64,000 nt of DNA from Bathynomus jamesi (taxonomy: Eukaryota > Arthropoda > Malacostraca > Isopoda > Cirolanidae). Both the position numbers and the translations under genes were made by a program. Below are positions 52,693-63,698 of the stretch, in pieces (positions within the stretch are counted from its first letter, which is position 1; every line of letters starts with the position of its first letter). The notes below the pieces were generated by a model. It ran no database searches, was not told the DNA's origin, and saw only the letters and a program-made list of their open reading frames with translations. The stretch is taken from the NCBI GenBank assembly GCA_023014485.1, contig JAJOZX010000877.1, positions 899,001 through 963,000 of the forward strand, written 5' to 3'.

Positions 52693-55600
52693 AACCGTGA
52701 ATGACGACGATGTACAGCCCCCATCATCGATATCACAGACGAACCCGATGACCGTGCAGCTACAGAACCCTTCCCCGCTGACGAACCCTCACCAGCGACA
52801 CCTGTAGCATGCGACAGTTCAAAGCGGCATGATGAAGAGCCCTCCACGTCAGGTATAAAGCGTGCCAGGATTGCGCCGGTTGTTAGACCCCAGTAATAGA
52901 GCCCCAACCCTCTACGTCTTACGACACAACCCCACAATAGTACCTTCCTCAAATATGCCCCATTGTTCAGTTCCGGGTACTTCCTCCACAGCAGCTTCTC
53001 ATACTGTGGAGGATGGTATAACATTCGAGTTGGTGCGCACCGCTACCCCCCCCTGCCCTGACTAGAAATCGGTACGTGGTCAGGGTTGACCCTGGATCCC
53101 TGTATACCAACGGACTGCGGCGCGTAGTTGAACGTATTGTGGAGTTTGCCCTTCAGAACCGCGACGAACGTGAAGTCCGGACGAGGTTATCCTTCAGGTT
53201 CGGGTCAGATGAGGGACGATTTTTGGGTAGTAATACCGTTCAGACGTTTGGCGGCTGTAGACATAGAATATATCTTGGGCCGTATAATGCAAGCCTCTCA
53301 AAGTGGTACATCCTTCAATATGGACAACTTCATGGTAGATATTGACAGAGTATTCCGGGTTGCGGGTCATAGTGCCACACCTTATACTCTTAATTTCAAT
53401 TCTCCGGTTATTTACAGAAAGCATTTAAACGTCGATCGTGGTTGTGGTTTTATAGCAATAATTTAGCTCATATGTTCACTGTGCTAAATACTTGGACGCA
53501 AAAAATTTGGCTGCCACGGTTGTGCAGCGTGCCCGTAAACTGGCTTCAGATTGTAAGCTTGAGTTTGAGTGTAATATGGGTCCTGAAGAACTGAGAAGGG
53601 CCGAGCAGGAAATGAATGCACGTATAGTCGTATTTGGAATGGATGATCGTCGTAGGACTGTGTATTTTAAAAGCAGCGTGAGAGATCGTACAAGACCTCT
53701 ACTTATTTTAGGATTGTCAGGAACATCGTATCTCCCCATCCGTAACATAAGGGCTCTCTACGCCAGTTATGATAAAAGTCGAAAATATGGAAGGCATCAT
53801 GATTTGTGTAAGGGATGTCTCGAGTTTGCTGATGATATGGTGAAACATTGTAAGGATTGCTACATGGTATGTGAGCAGTGTAAAAGCCCCAAATGTGAAA
53901 GTCGTGTATGAAACCGAGAAGAGGGAATGTAATGTGTGTAGACGTACATTTTTCAATAATAAATGCTTTGAACTCCATAAATCAATGGCACTTGCAGGAA
54001 AATGAGGATTTGTAAGTGCGGTATGTTTCACATGATGGATAATTGGGGGAATTTCAAACATAAATGCGATGAAATTCACTGTTCTACATGTCATGAAAAA
54101 TATAAGGCGGATGGAGTGAAGCATGTATGTTATATGAAAGATGCTAAGCCTAAAAATAGCCCTTGTATAACCGTGTACTACGATATAGAAACTTACACGA
54201 ACGCTGAAACCAAAGAGGTTATTCCACATTTACTCGTAAGTCAGACTATCTGTGATGAGTGCATGGAGATCGAGTGTGCGAGTGCCACAAATGTGGAAAA
54301 CGGACAAACTTTTTAAAACGATGCACAGCAGCCCTGTGAAACTCTTTGTATCCTATATTGTCAAATTAGCGGACAAGTTAAAAAAATGACTGTGTATATT
54401 CTTGCCCATAACGGGGCGAAATTTGACACACAGTTCCTTTATAAGGATTGCTTGAACACGAGTCGTCTGCGATATTTACAGGTGATCCCTTGAAAAGAGG
54501 CAACAAACTAATACAGATGCAGATAAGAGGTAATGTACAGTTTAAAGACACCCTGCTGTTCACACCTTGTAAATTAGCAAAGCTACCCAAGGTCATGGGC
54601 GTAGCCGCTGAAGTTTCAAAAGGGTATTTCCCTTACACATTCCTCACTAACGAAACTTTGAATTACGTAGGACTACCTCCACCCAAACATTACTTTAACT
54701 ACACCAACATGAGTGATAGTGAGCGTGAAGATTTTGACCGCTACTACAACAGTTTTAATGAAGCTAGTCCATACAATATAGCCGATGAATGTGAACGTTA
54801 TTGCGTGAATGACGTACGTGTACTTAGAGTATGCTTTCAAGCCTTTAGAAGGATGTACATAACCCGTTTCAAATGCGATCCGCTGCAAGTCGCGACCACG
54901 ATCGCCTCATTATGTTTTACAGTGTTCAAGAATAACTTCATGCCTAAAGACACCTTAGCAGTCATTCACAGAAACAACCCCCAGTTATGGGCACAAGGCT
55001 ATTTACTGGCTCATACACCTACAGCAACAGACCGGGTATACATAAAACATGCCCGCAACACGGGTGAAGTACCCGTTAAGGTCAATGGTCGTGTTTTTGG
55101 GTTGACGGCCTAAGTGAGGATCCAGCCACTGGTGAGAAGACTGTGTATTCCTTTAACGGCTGCTGGTGGCATGGATGCCCGCGCGCTGAATGTGCCGTCA
55201 CAGGGGACCTTTATGGAAGATCCCCCCGACGCCTCGCATGGACCCGTAACCGTGATCAACTTATAGGCTCCCAGTTCACTCACAAAATCGTGTGGGAGCA
55301 TGAGTATGATGCACGGATGGAAACAGATGCCCAGTACCGTGAAGAAATAAGGGCCATCAAACGTTCAATGGTGTTGGACCCCCTCAAATGCGGTGACAGC
55401 TTGTTTGGAGGGCGTACAAACCCATTCAAGCTATACTTTCCGCCTACGGAGGGCGTGAAACTCCACTACTACGACTTCTGCTCTTTATACCCCTACGTGA
55501 TGAAGAACAATCCGTACCCCGTAGGTGCGCCTGAAAAAATGGTGGGTCCCACCATACCAACCATCGAGGAGTTTTCAGCTAACTTGAATGAGCGCTACTT

Positions 55601-56545
55601 TGGACTCTCTTTCGTAGACGTGCTCCCCCCTCGCGATTTATGGATGCCGATCTTACCCGTCGTTATAGATCACAAGCTCATGTTTCCCCTGTGCGTGAAG
55701 TGCGCAGAGGAGAACAACGGTGATTTGTAACCATACAACCCACCAGCGTAAGATCAGAGGTGTATATACAAGCACTGCGCTGGCCCTAGCCATTCGCCAT
55801 GGGTACAGAATATTGAAGATACATGAGGTGTGGAAGTTTCAGAAGCTACCCAACCTTTTCACACCATATATAAACACTTTTTTGAAGAATAAAGTAGAAG
55901 CATCAGGATATCCGCGAGGGGTTGATACCGAAGATGAAAAAACGGAATATATTCAGCGTTACCGTGCCCATGAAGGTATACAGCTTGACCGCTCCCACAT
56001 TGTTAAGAATCCTGGCAAGCGCTTTAGTGCAAAGTTGTGTCTAAACAGTCTTAGTGGGGAAATTTGCACAGAATACTGGCAAAGGGAACGTTCATTTGGC
56101 ACAAAGTTATAGTGAAGTCTGGGATTATGCCAACGCTCCCGATAAAGAGGTTATGGAGATCGTGAATGTAGGTAATACTTACATAATAAAGTACATCACT
56201 GAACTGGCCACAGATACCTCACAGGTTACAAACATACCTGTAACCAGCTTCATAACGGCTTACGCCCGCATCAAACTTTGGGGTCTGCTGCACTCTCTTG
56301 GACGGAGGGTGCTGTACGCTGACACAGATAGCGTGATATTCACAGCGAGGGAGGGTGAATACATGCCTGCTATTGCGGAATTCCTCGGAGAGCTAACTGA
56401 CGAGATCAAGGACGAGTATGGTGATGGTGCATACGCAGACTCGTTTGTATAAACAGGGCCAAAAACCTATGGGGTACGGGTGAGGTTGGGGGATGATATG
56501 AAGTATATCGTGAAGGCTACGTACCCTTTGGCTACCTTAATCCTT
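52693..56545 (+). pseudogene. Polinton protein-primed-type DNA polymerase B
   Basis: This would replicate the element. An acidic, low-complexity N-terminus (ITDEPDDRAATEPFPADEP near 52733-52790) is followed by a region with Cys pairs (CKGC, CKDC, CEQC; 53810-53890). The exonuclease domain has YYDIET (54178-54195), HNGAKFD (54407-54427) and YCVNDVRVL (about 54798-54824). FNGCWWHGCP (about 55153) is a Polinton PolB hallmark. Polymerase motifs: YYDFCSLYPY (motif A, about 55468-55497), KLCLNSLSGE (motif B, with Ser-Gly where Tyr-Gly is usual) and YADTDS (motif C, about 56317-56334). GPKTYGVRV follows at 56458, then the gene is cut off near 56545. At least seven frame breaks. Confidence 0.9.
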
Positions 56546-56619
56546 GATTGTATTTATATATATGTATATTGTTAACGATATGTTTATTTATCACGTATAT
56601 TTGCTTCAATTAAGGTTTC

Positions 56620-56781
56620 ATTTTCTCCTTTGCGTGCGTGCGTGTGTGTGTACAGTAAAAAGCTAAGCTCCGCCCACTGTAAGATCGGTCACGTGACTCC
56701 TGCCACTACCTGCGTGATCAGTTGACCTCTGCATACCCTTGAGCTCAGACGTGTATTCTCCCGCCTAGACGAAAAATAGTA
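56620..56781 (+). promoter_or_regulatory. GC-richer promoter-like region before cargo genes
   Basis: A GT run (56630-56652), an inverted GC box AGCTCCGCCCAC (56666-56677) and TCACGTGAC (56690-56698, an E-box palindrome) precede the ATG at 56782 by 80-120 bp. Composition contrasts with the AT-rich 56546-56600. Confidence 0.35.
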
Positions 56782-57455
56782 ATGGCTACCTTTAATATTG
56801 TGTGTTCAACGTTTATGAAGAGGTATTCGGCAAAGTGCCAAGATGTGGTGGATACTGAAGGACTCCCTATTCCACCCTCCTTTGATACTTTTAAGGCTAC
56901 ATTGAGCCGTGCGTAGGACCAACATGTTCAAATACTCTACGGGTATTCTGGCGAGGGCATTGTAGGATTTCGTTGTACAAACGATGTATTGAAGTATGTT
57001 GTAGACCTAACCTTTATAAAAGCTCACATATACCGCGAAGTAGAAAAGCAACACGTTCAGAAGATAAGCAACGGTTATGGATAGTGAGTCTTGTTGATGA
57101 GTGGTATGACAAGCGATATTATGTCATGTTACATCATACCGACTACTCGTACCCTACGGTTGAGAATGTAAATCTTGTCATCATGGAGAATCTTAAGTAT
57201 TTTTACCACTATATTAATATATATCATGACGAGGTTTGTAGTGAGGTTGTGGCTAATGGCCTGTGTGAGTTTTTAACAGACTTTAGAGACGAGTATCACT
57301 TGTTAAACAAAAAGGATGAATATGGGCATATGTTCTCTCAAATAGTGCACCGGATTTTGAAGATGTTTAGTTTGTGGAAATGAACGTCTGGTGAGTGATA
57401 AAACATTAAAACCGGTATTGCTTCATGTATCGGAAAATTCTATTTGCCCAGTATA
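56782..57455 (+). pseudogene. Unrecognised Polinton cargo gene 1
   Basis: The ATG at 56782 opens MATFNIVCSTFMKRYSAKCQ. The frame runs to about 57083 with one in-frame TAG (about 56914). A shift near 57060 moves to RKATRSEDKQRLWIVSLVDE, WYDKRYYVMLHHTDYSYPTV and FLTDFRDEYHLLNKK (to 57360). A further shift gives CLVCGNERLVSDKTL and ICPV with a stop near 57455; CLVC is a possible metal site. About 220 codons in all. I do not recognise the family. It has normal codon composition and a defined start, so it was a real gene. It lies on the polymerase strand, immediately behind the polymerase. Confidence 0.5.
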
Positions 57456-57467
57456 ATGAGCACAAGG

Positions 57468-57645
57468 ATTCGAACAAGCCCGTACACGCTTCAGCAGTTT
57501 ATGGTGTGACTCGCTCCCCCCATCGAGCCGCCCACCCGTGTACCTCACCCCTCCGAAACACACGAGTTCGAACAAACCCGTACACGTTTCATCGGTGTGA
57601 CTCACTCCGCCCGTCGAGCCAATCCGCTCACCTGTGGCTCATAGT
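57468..57645. repeat. Tandem duplication, about 90-bp units
   Basis: TTCGAACAAGCCCGTACACG (57470) and TTCGAACAAACCCGTACACG (57569) start two similar copies sharing GGTGTGACTC and GTCGAGCC/ATCGAGCC. They separate cargo genes 1 and 2. Confidence 0.7.
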
Positions 57646-57774
57646 CATCTCAGAGCTTGAACCGAGTGGACGTGCGAATACGATGGAACTTCCTTTGAGA
57701 AGTATTCTCAACGCCTCGTACGATGTCTCCGTGACGAAGTCATTGCGCGTGTTCAGTTCGTGAAACCGGCACCA

Positions 57775-58388
57775 TTAACTATGTACTTGAAACGATTTGC
57801 AGGCAAGCAAGCAAACGTAATGTTATTTATTTAAGTGTTGAGGAGATGAATAGAGTCTTCGTGATAGTTGAGAAGTCGGTTGAGGACCGTTATAAAATAC
57901 CTGCAGGTGTAGGTACAAGAAGAGAACAAATTAGTGATGCTCCCTCATATGCCGTTGTTTGAACGTTGTGTATAAATAACGATCAGCCATGCATTGATAT
58001 ACGACTGGTGTGGAAGAATGTATCTGATAATAACGTTCTTGTCCTCGACAAAATGTTTGAAATCGTCGGATTCCGCAAGCTAAAACCTATATTAGACGCT
58101 CGTGTTACGGATATGATTTATTTTGACAAAGTTCTTGAATACGCATACACCGCTCTGCTCGATGGATTTATCGAATGTAGGAATGAACAAGGTGAGAATG
58201 GTCTAGAGCTGGATGCATATTTAAAAGGTTTAGACTTTTCGAAATATCCCGAACTTTGGTACAAAGCACTTGAGCGGTACAGGCAGAGCTTGCCTATATT
58301 GTTCACCCTGAAGAGCTGTATCTCTATATAATGAGTAGCTGTCGTTACGACTTTGAAGATTACTTCAATTGCCGCTATGCAGAGTGAA
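57775..58388 (+). pseudogene. Unrecognised Polinton cargo gene 2
   Basis: From about 57775 one frame reads YVLETICRQASKRNVIYLSV, then VFVIVEKSVEDRYKIPAGVG, is interrupted by TGA at about 57960, and continues in the same frame with NNDQPCIDIRLVWKNVSDNN, KMFEIVGFRKLKPILDARVT and LDFSKYPELWYKALERYRQS. A shift near 58290 gives YIVHPEELYLYIMSSCRYDF and a stop at about 58388. Roughly 200 codons, no membrane segment and no catalytic motif that I can assign. The final codons overlap the start of the next gene. Confidence 0.5.
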
Positions 58389-58706
58389 GAAGAGTTCACG
58401 ATTGAAAAGCTCGGGACGTTAAGAAGAAACCCTCGATTGGAAAGGAGTGTTTATAAACTTGTATTTAATAATGATGTTGTAGTTAACGATGACCTCTTTG
58501 CGCGTGCTTTTGATTGTATTCTATCCGTGTTTAAAGATAACTTGCCAGCCGAATGTAAAGTGGGCCCAAAAATAGTATTGAACGATATGAAAGCCATTTA
58601 TATCGAGTATAGGTATCTGTATAACTTGAGCGGTGAAGTAATGGTTGGACGTATTTTCCGAAAGTATTTTGTTGTATATTTATTTTCAATATACTTAATT
58701 ATTTAA
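58377..58706 (+). CDS. Unrecognised Polinton cargo gene 3
   Basis: The ATG at about 58377 lies inside the end of cargo gene 2 (about 11-base overlap), which supports this start over an upstream in-frame ATG at 58353. The frame is uninterrupted for about 109 codons: MQSEEEFTIEKLGTLRRNPR, VYKLVFNNDVVVNDDLFARA, CKVGPKIVLNDMKAIYIEYR and a hydrophobic tail. The tail (VVYLFSIYLII) may be read-through into the AT-rich flank rather than native. It is the only intact frame in the cargo cluster. I do not recognise it. Confidence 0.45.
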   Translation: MQSEEEFTIEKLGTLRRNPRLERSVYKLVFNNDVVVNDDLFARAFDCILSVFKDNLPAECKVGPKIVLNDMKAIYIEYRYLYNLSGEVMVGRIFRKYFVVYLFSIYLII

Positions 58707-58709
58707 TTG

Positions 58710-58719
58710 TATATATACA

Positions 58720-58751
<32 letters not shown>

Positions 58752-59150
58752 CATTTACTAATATGCAACTGATTATACTCCGTTTTGTGTATTATTATTT
58801 TCAATATATTTACTTATTTAATATAACTGTGTATATATATATATTTTCTTTTCCTGTACTAATATATTGTTGGTTATACTACAACGTTTTGTATATTTTT
58901 TATTATATATATTCCTCGTTCGTATTTCTTATGCTATTATTATTTTTGATCATATACATTCCATTGTACAGTATATTTATTTTCTATATATTTCGTGAAA
59001 TTGCATCCATTAATTAATTCGTTTAAATAAACAGAATGATGTAATGGTGTTTTTTTAAATTCTTTTGGTTGTACACAACATTTAATTACATCAAATGGCT
59101 GCCTTCTATAACGGATGACGGATTTCTAAGCCAACTGTCAAAAATATCTG
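58710..59150. other. AT-rich subterminal region of the Polinton
   Basis: No gene was seen; a (TA)n tract lies at about 58719-58736. The segment at 58970-59060 (CTATATATTTCGTGAAAT, AAATAAACAGAATGATG) is the inverse of about 7820-7930 inside the Polinton-derived element, linking the two elements. Confidence 0.6.
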
Positions 59151-59400
59151 GATAGCACAATCTGGCAACCCTAATAATGTACAGCTGAACAAGCCATTTA
59201 CGCCTTCTAAGTCAACTGGCTGGTTAAGCCAGAATATATGCTTTAATTAAATAAATAAACGCAATCTGGCAACTCAATAATGTACACCTGAACAAGCCAT
59301 TTACGCCTTCTAAGTCAACTGGCTGGTTAAACCAACTGGTGGATTAATTTAATAAATGGCGCAATCTGGCAGCTCAGCCAGATAAGCCAGCTGGCTGATT
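59150..59400. repeat. Subterminal tandem repeat, about 105-bp unit
   Basis: Units start near 59157, 59263 and 59360 with CAATCTGGCA and contain AAGCCATTTACGCCTTCTAA and GTCAACTGGCTGGTTAA. The third unit is partial and runs into the TIR. Confidence 0.7.
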
Positions 59401-59667
59401 AGGAACATATTAAGACAACGGCCGCTCGGTTGAAGTCTTAATATGCGCTTGGCTCCTGCCAGGCGAACACCTCTCTTCCTCTCTCTCCTTCTCCTCTCAC
59501 TTTCTCTTAGGGGATAACTCCGCCTCCAAGAGGCATAACCCTTGTTGCTCTTGCAACATTCCCCCTCCCCCTTTGTTGCATAACATTTTGCAACATCTGC
59601 TCACCCTTTGTTGTATAACTTATGCAACATTTGCAATTGCATTCTCTTCTTTTGCGCCCATGCTACT
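59370..59667. repeat. Polinton right terminal inverted repeat
   Basis: The inverse of 40652-40960, ending TTTTGCGCCCATGCTACT at 59667. Confidence 0.85.
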
Positions 59668-59669
59668 TA

Positions 59670-59806
59670 AATCCACAAGGAAAAAAAAAATGATTCTAAG
59701 GTCTTTCATGTATTCAGAAGTACACCTTGTCAGGGAATGACGAGGTGTACTTCTGAATACACGAAAGGCCTTGGAATCATTTTTCTTTTTCCTTGTGGAT
59801 TTGTAT
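59670..59806. repeat. Palindrome abutting the Polinton end
   Basis: AAATCCACAAGGAAAAA at the left is mirrored by TTTTTCCTTGTGGATTT at the right (near 59790-59806). Arms of about 63 bp include TTCAGAAGTACACCT and its inverse. The insertion may hide or replace the Polinton target duplication. Confidence 0.85.
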
Positions 59807-61177
59807 CATATATATATATATATATATATCAGTGAAGGATTTTTATTAAATCTGAAACATTATCCCTACGAACTAGTGAGTAAATATTTTTAAATGTTTT
59901 ATTTCTAAGTGAAATTTGTTGTACAGAAATAATTGTTTGTCATTTATTATTCTGTTATTCTCTACAGTACATGCAGCAGGCGACATAAGTCATGAGCTTT
60001 ATACAGTATAATGATTTCAAGACCATGTTATATACTATATATATATATATATTAGCAAATACTCACTAAGTTCACTCGTTCGCGAAGGCAGAGAACTTGG
60101 AAACCACTGACATGGAGGATAAGAGGCAATAAGTGTCTAAAAAAAACACTAATAATTTTACGAAAAGAATTATGCATGTGAATATTTTTGTATTTGTATT
60201 TGTATTTTTGTGAACAGATATAGACGAGGAAAACGTATACGTTCATGAAACTTGGCACAATTATTTTGGAAGGATGGAAGTTTCTGTTACAAGCATACAA
60301 CATACTCAAACTGCCTTTCTCTTTCTATATTTCTCATACTCTAGTAACATCTTCGCCTTTACCTTTGACTTTTCGTTTTCTGAGAGTTCGATTCATCGTC
60401 TTTTAGTCAAATATGTTTCGTTATACTTTTGGGTCGTCCGCGAAAGTTTCTTTTACACTCTTTTCAGTTAAGAATGTATCGGTTATTCTAATTTCTTCTT
60501 GGAGATATAAAACGGGTTTGGAATGAAAATTAACCCATATTTGTGTTTGGTACATAGTGAATGATTTTTCATCTGTTTAATAGTTTCAAAATATCGAAAA
60601 TATCTTCTTAAGTTCGAATTTCTGATCTTTTCAAGTTTTTTATACTTCATTGTCATTCGGTGTTCTTACTGTTGGGTGATGGAAGAACCATTTTTCGCAT
60701 ATGTATATATATATATGAAACTCCCATATAACTAGCGTAAGATTGGCAGATGGTGAGATAATGAAATTTACATTTTTTCTCCAGGATTACAGTAACCAAA
60801 TTCATAATGGAATTTGGACAGAGTTAGATGAGAATAGATAAATCGTCCGCTTCTGTATCTACAGCTTCCTTTTGCAAAATGTCTGCATACAATTTCATTT
60901 ATTCATTTCATGGAATCTGCTTTCTTATTAGTGTTTTCGTTTCGCTGGTATCACTTTCCTTTCCGGTATTCGTGTCTCAAATGATTTTTTTTTTGTTCAT
61001 TTTCTTTGTTTGTTAATTTTGTTTTTTCTTCTTTTATGTCCTTGTCCGTTTCTCTGCTGTTTCATTGCTCATTTTTTATATCTCTTATATTCATGTCCTC
61101 TTTACAGTTATACTATAACTGAATTTACCTTCGTCGTACAGTGGTCAGAGCAGAATTTAATTTCCTTGTATTTGTTT

Positions 61178-61180
<3 letters not shown>
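59807..61180. other. AT-rich non-coding sequence
   Basis: (TA)n tracts at about 59810-59830 and 60037-60052. Otherwise I see no supportable gene or repeat. Confidence 0.5.

Positions 61181-61208
<28 letters not shown>
61181..61208. repeat. (CT)n microsatellite at LINE 5' junction
   Basis: The tract ends in CTAG and the LINE coding sequence starts in the next bases. Confidence 0.9.
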
Positions 61209-63566
61209 GGTTAATCTTGGTGTACAGACCTCCGCATCTCCTCCTCGAGGAGGATACAGCCCTGTACACCGAACTCCGTAGCCTGCTAGGGGATAGGGTG
61301 TGTGTAGTTTTATGAGACTTCAACTGTCGCGGCATAAAGTGGGAAGACAGGACTGCTGATGCTAAAGGGAGGAGGCTAGTTGACTTTGCTGATGAGAACT
61401 TCCTCACTCAGTGGGTCAATGAGCCTACACGAGGCGAAACCGTTCTAGACTTAGTATTCACGACCGAAGACAACCTCGTCACTGGCCTCACGGTTGACGA
61501 ATCGTTGGGCGGGAGTGATCACGGTCTGATTAGGTTCCGTGTCTGCGTCCCTCGGGTGAAGCGTAGCAACTCGAGAGGCAGTAAGCTCGATCTACGGCAG
61601 GCGGATTTTGTTAGCCTCCGGGATAGCGTAGGTGAGATGGGGTTAGAAGTCGGCGGCGATGTTGAAGGAGTGTGGAGTGCATTCCGGTACGAGTTTATTG
61701 TGCTGCAGTCTGCTGCCATACCCTCAAAACCGGTCACCCCTGCTTCAACGCAGCCTAAGTGGTTCAGTCGTGAAATCGCTTCGGCTATCCGAAATAGGAA
61801 AGTAGCGTATAGGAGGGTGAAGGCCAATCGTTCCCATGAGAACACTGAAGCGTATGTCCGCCTGTGTAGGGAAGTGAAGGCGAAGGTTAGGCTAGCGAAA
61901 CGTAACGAAGAACTACGGGTCTCTGCAAGGGGAACCCGAAGGAGTTCTTCAGTTATGTTAATAGTAGAAAGCCCATTAGAAGCGTTCTGCGGACCTCCGA
62001 CGCGGACATCGCTAATGTGCTTAATGAGTACTTTGCGGGAGTGTTCACCAGGGAAGACACCCGCGTCATCCCCGAGCCAGGCGTCAGGTACGAAGGTGCT
62101 GGCCTGGATAGTGTTCGATGTACCGCGACAGTCGTTGCCGATAGAAATGACAAACTGAGCGCGTTTAAGGCTCCTGGGCCAGACCAGTTTCTCCCCAGAG
62201 TGTTGCGGGAGGTGCGCGACCAGGTGGCTCCCCACCTGGCTACAGTCTTCAACAAATCGTTGTAGACGGGCCAGGTGCCTGGTGACTGGAGGGAAGCCAA
62301 CTTGACCCCTACCTTTAAGAAAGGGGATCACGAAAGTCCAGGGAACTATCGTCCCATTAGTCTCACTTCAGTTGTAGGTAAATTATTAGAGGGGATAATA
62401 GCGGATAGGATCGTTGGCCATTTGGATTCCTACAAGTTTCTTGGGAACTCCCAACATTGGGTTAAACGGCATAGGTCGTGTCTCACCAATTTGCTCGAGT
62501 TTTGCCACGTCATGTTGAGTGAGTATGATAAGAGTAGGGCGATTGATATACTTTATCTCGACTTTCAGAAAACCTTTGATAAGGTACCTGTTAATGGCGA
62601 AAGTCCTCGCACTAGGTACCGGTGGGGAAGTAGGTAGGTGGATTGAAAACTGGCTGAAGAATAGGCGGCAGAGGGTTGTAATTAAAGGGGTTAGTTCGGG
62701 TTGGGCCTCGGTCACTAGTGGGGTTCCTCAGGGTTCCGTTTTGGGGGCCACTGTTGTTTATCATTTACATAAATGATATCGAAGGTGGCATCGTCAGTCG
62801 GATCGCCAAATTCACTGATGACACCAAGCTTGGGGCCAATGTTGGGACGCCCGAAGCGATCGAGGAACTGCGGGCGGACCTTGGTAGGATAGGAGAGTGG
62901 TCCGAAAAATGGCAAATGCCATTTAACTTGGGTAAATGCAAAGTGATGCACATTGGCTACGCCAATCCCAAGTCGGACTACTCGATGTTGGGGAGTAATA
63001 TCGAGGCGACTCATTTGGAAAAGGACTCGGGTGTGCTAATTAGCAGCGACCTTAAGTTTACGAAACAGTGCGTAGAGGTGGAAAAGAAAGCCCAGAAGCT
63101 GTTGGGTTATATCAGGAGGCAATTTCAGTTTCGGAACAAGGAGATTGTGCTCTCTCTGTACAATTCCCTGGTTCGGCCGCACCTGGAGTATGCTGTGCAG
63201 TTCTGGTCGCCCACCCTCAGGAAAGATATTGAGAGGCTGGAGCGAGTGCAGGCGAGGGCCACAAAGTTAATCCCTTCCGTTTGGCAAATGGGCTACAATC
63301 GACGCTTACGCACCCTCATCGAGGTTTTCAAGGTCTTACGCGGGTTCAACGATGTCGATTTTAGAAGCATGTTTAGTTTAAATGATAATCCAACTCGCAA
63401 CAATGGTTGGAAGTTGGATTTGAAACGGTTTAGGACTAGTGTGTGTGGGAATTACTTTACGTATAAGATCTGTGACACGTGGAGCAGGTTGCCTTCAGAA
63501 GTTGTGAACAGTTCCTCTGTGGATGATTTCAAGAAAAGGTTAGACCAAATCTTGCACACTATTTGA
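61209..63566 (+). pseudogene. CR1-like LINE: partial endonuclease and reverse transcriptase
   Basis: The 5' end is cut inside the endonuclease: LILVYRPPHLLLEEDTALY is the first recognisable segment, followed by a TGA at about 61313, then DFNCRGIKWED and ESLGGSDHGLIRF with the conserved Ser-Asp-His. Linker and reverse transcriptase follow: FKAPGPDQFLPRVLR, ANLTPTFKKGDHESPGNYRP, ILYLDFQKTFDK, SGVPQGSVLG and FTDDTK, where the usual Ala before the catalytic Asp pair is Thr. The C-terminal domain (62718-63566) is open to the natural stop and has RPHLEYAVQFWSPTLRKDIE, RVQARATKLIPSV and WSRLPSEVVN. Frames break near 61930, 62015, 62265, 62600 and 62740. GC content is higher than in the other LINEs, consistent with a younger insertion. 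Confidence 0.9.
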
Positions 63567-63658
63567 GGGTGACAGAATTTTTCCCTGGCACCCGTTGCCA
63601 TTGGTACCTCCTCGGTATGGGCTGCAAGGCCTTTTGAGGTACTACTTTTCCTTGTAAG

Positions 63659-63696
<38 letters not shown>

Positions 63697-63698
63697 TA
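63567..63698. repeat. LINE 3' region and (CT)n tract
   Basis: A 3' untranslated region of about 90 bp (CCTGGCACCCGTTGCCATTG, GGTATGGGCTGCAAGG) runs into (CT)n at 63659-63697. Confidence 0.75.

Larger units (their letters stand above)
40652..59667. mobile_element. Polinton/Maverick DNA transposon, 19.0 kb, decayed
   Basis: The ends start AGTAG(T/C)ATGGGCGCAAAA and form inverted repeats of about 300 bp (40652-40960 and 59370-59667) sharing GCAATGCAATTGCAAATGTT, GGCGGAGTTATCC, GTGTTCGCCTGGCAGGAGCC and CATATTAAGACTTCA. The interior holds a Polinton gene set: DNA polymerase B, integrase, adenain-like protease, packaging ATPase and two capsid proteins. Size, terminal AG and gene content fit the class. 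No 6-bp target duplication is visible at these ends (ACAAGC left, TAAATC right); a palindromic insertion abuts the right end. All recognised genes are broken. Later insertions include SINE pieces, a mariner-like element and palindromes. Confidence 0.85.

Noticed and set aside
53703..54229. Long minus-strand open frames opposite the polymerase
   Set aside because: They are antisense shadows of the polymerase; the plus strand carries all catalytic motifs.
40652..59667. An integrated nimavirus or other large DNA virus
   Set aside because: The recognised genes (integrase with chromodomain, PolB, adenain-like protease, F54H12.2-like capsid) and terminal inverted repeats are Polinton features; no nimavirus core gene was recognised.
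61519..62331. A 270-codon minus-strand frame
   Set aside because: It is antisense to the LINE endonuclease/linker region and has no recognisable protein features.
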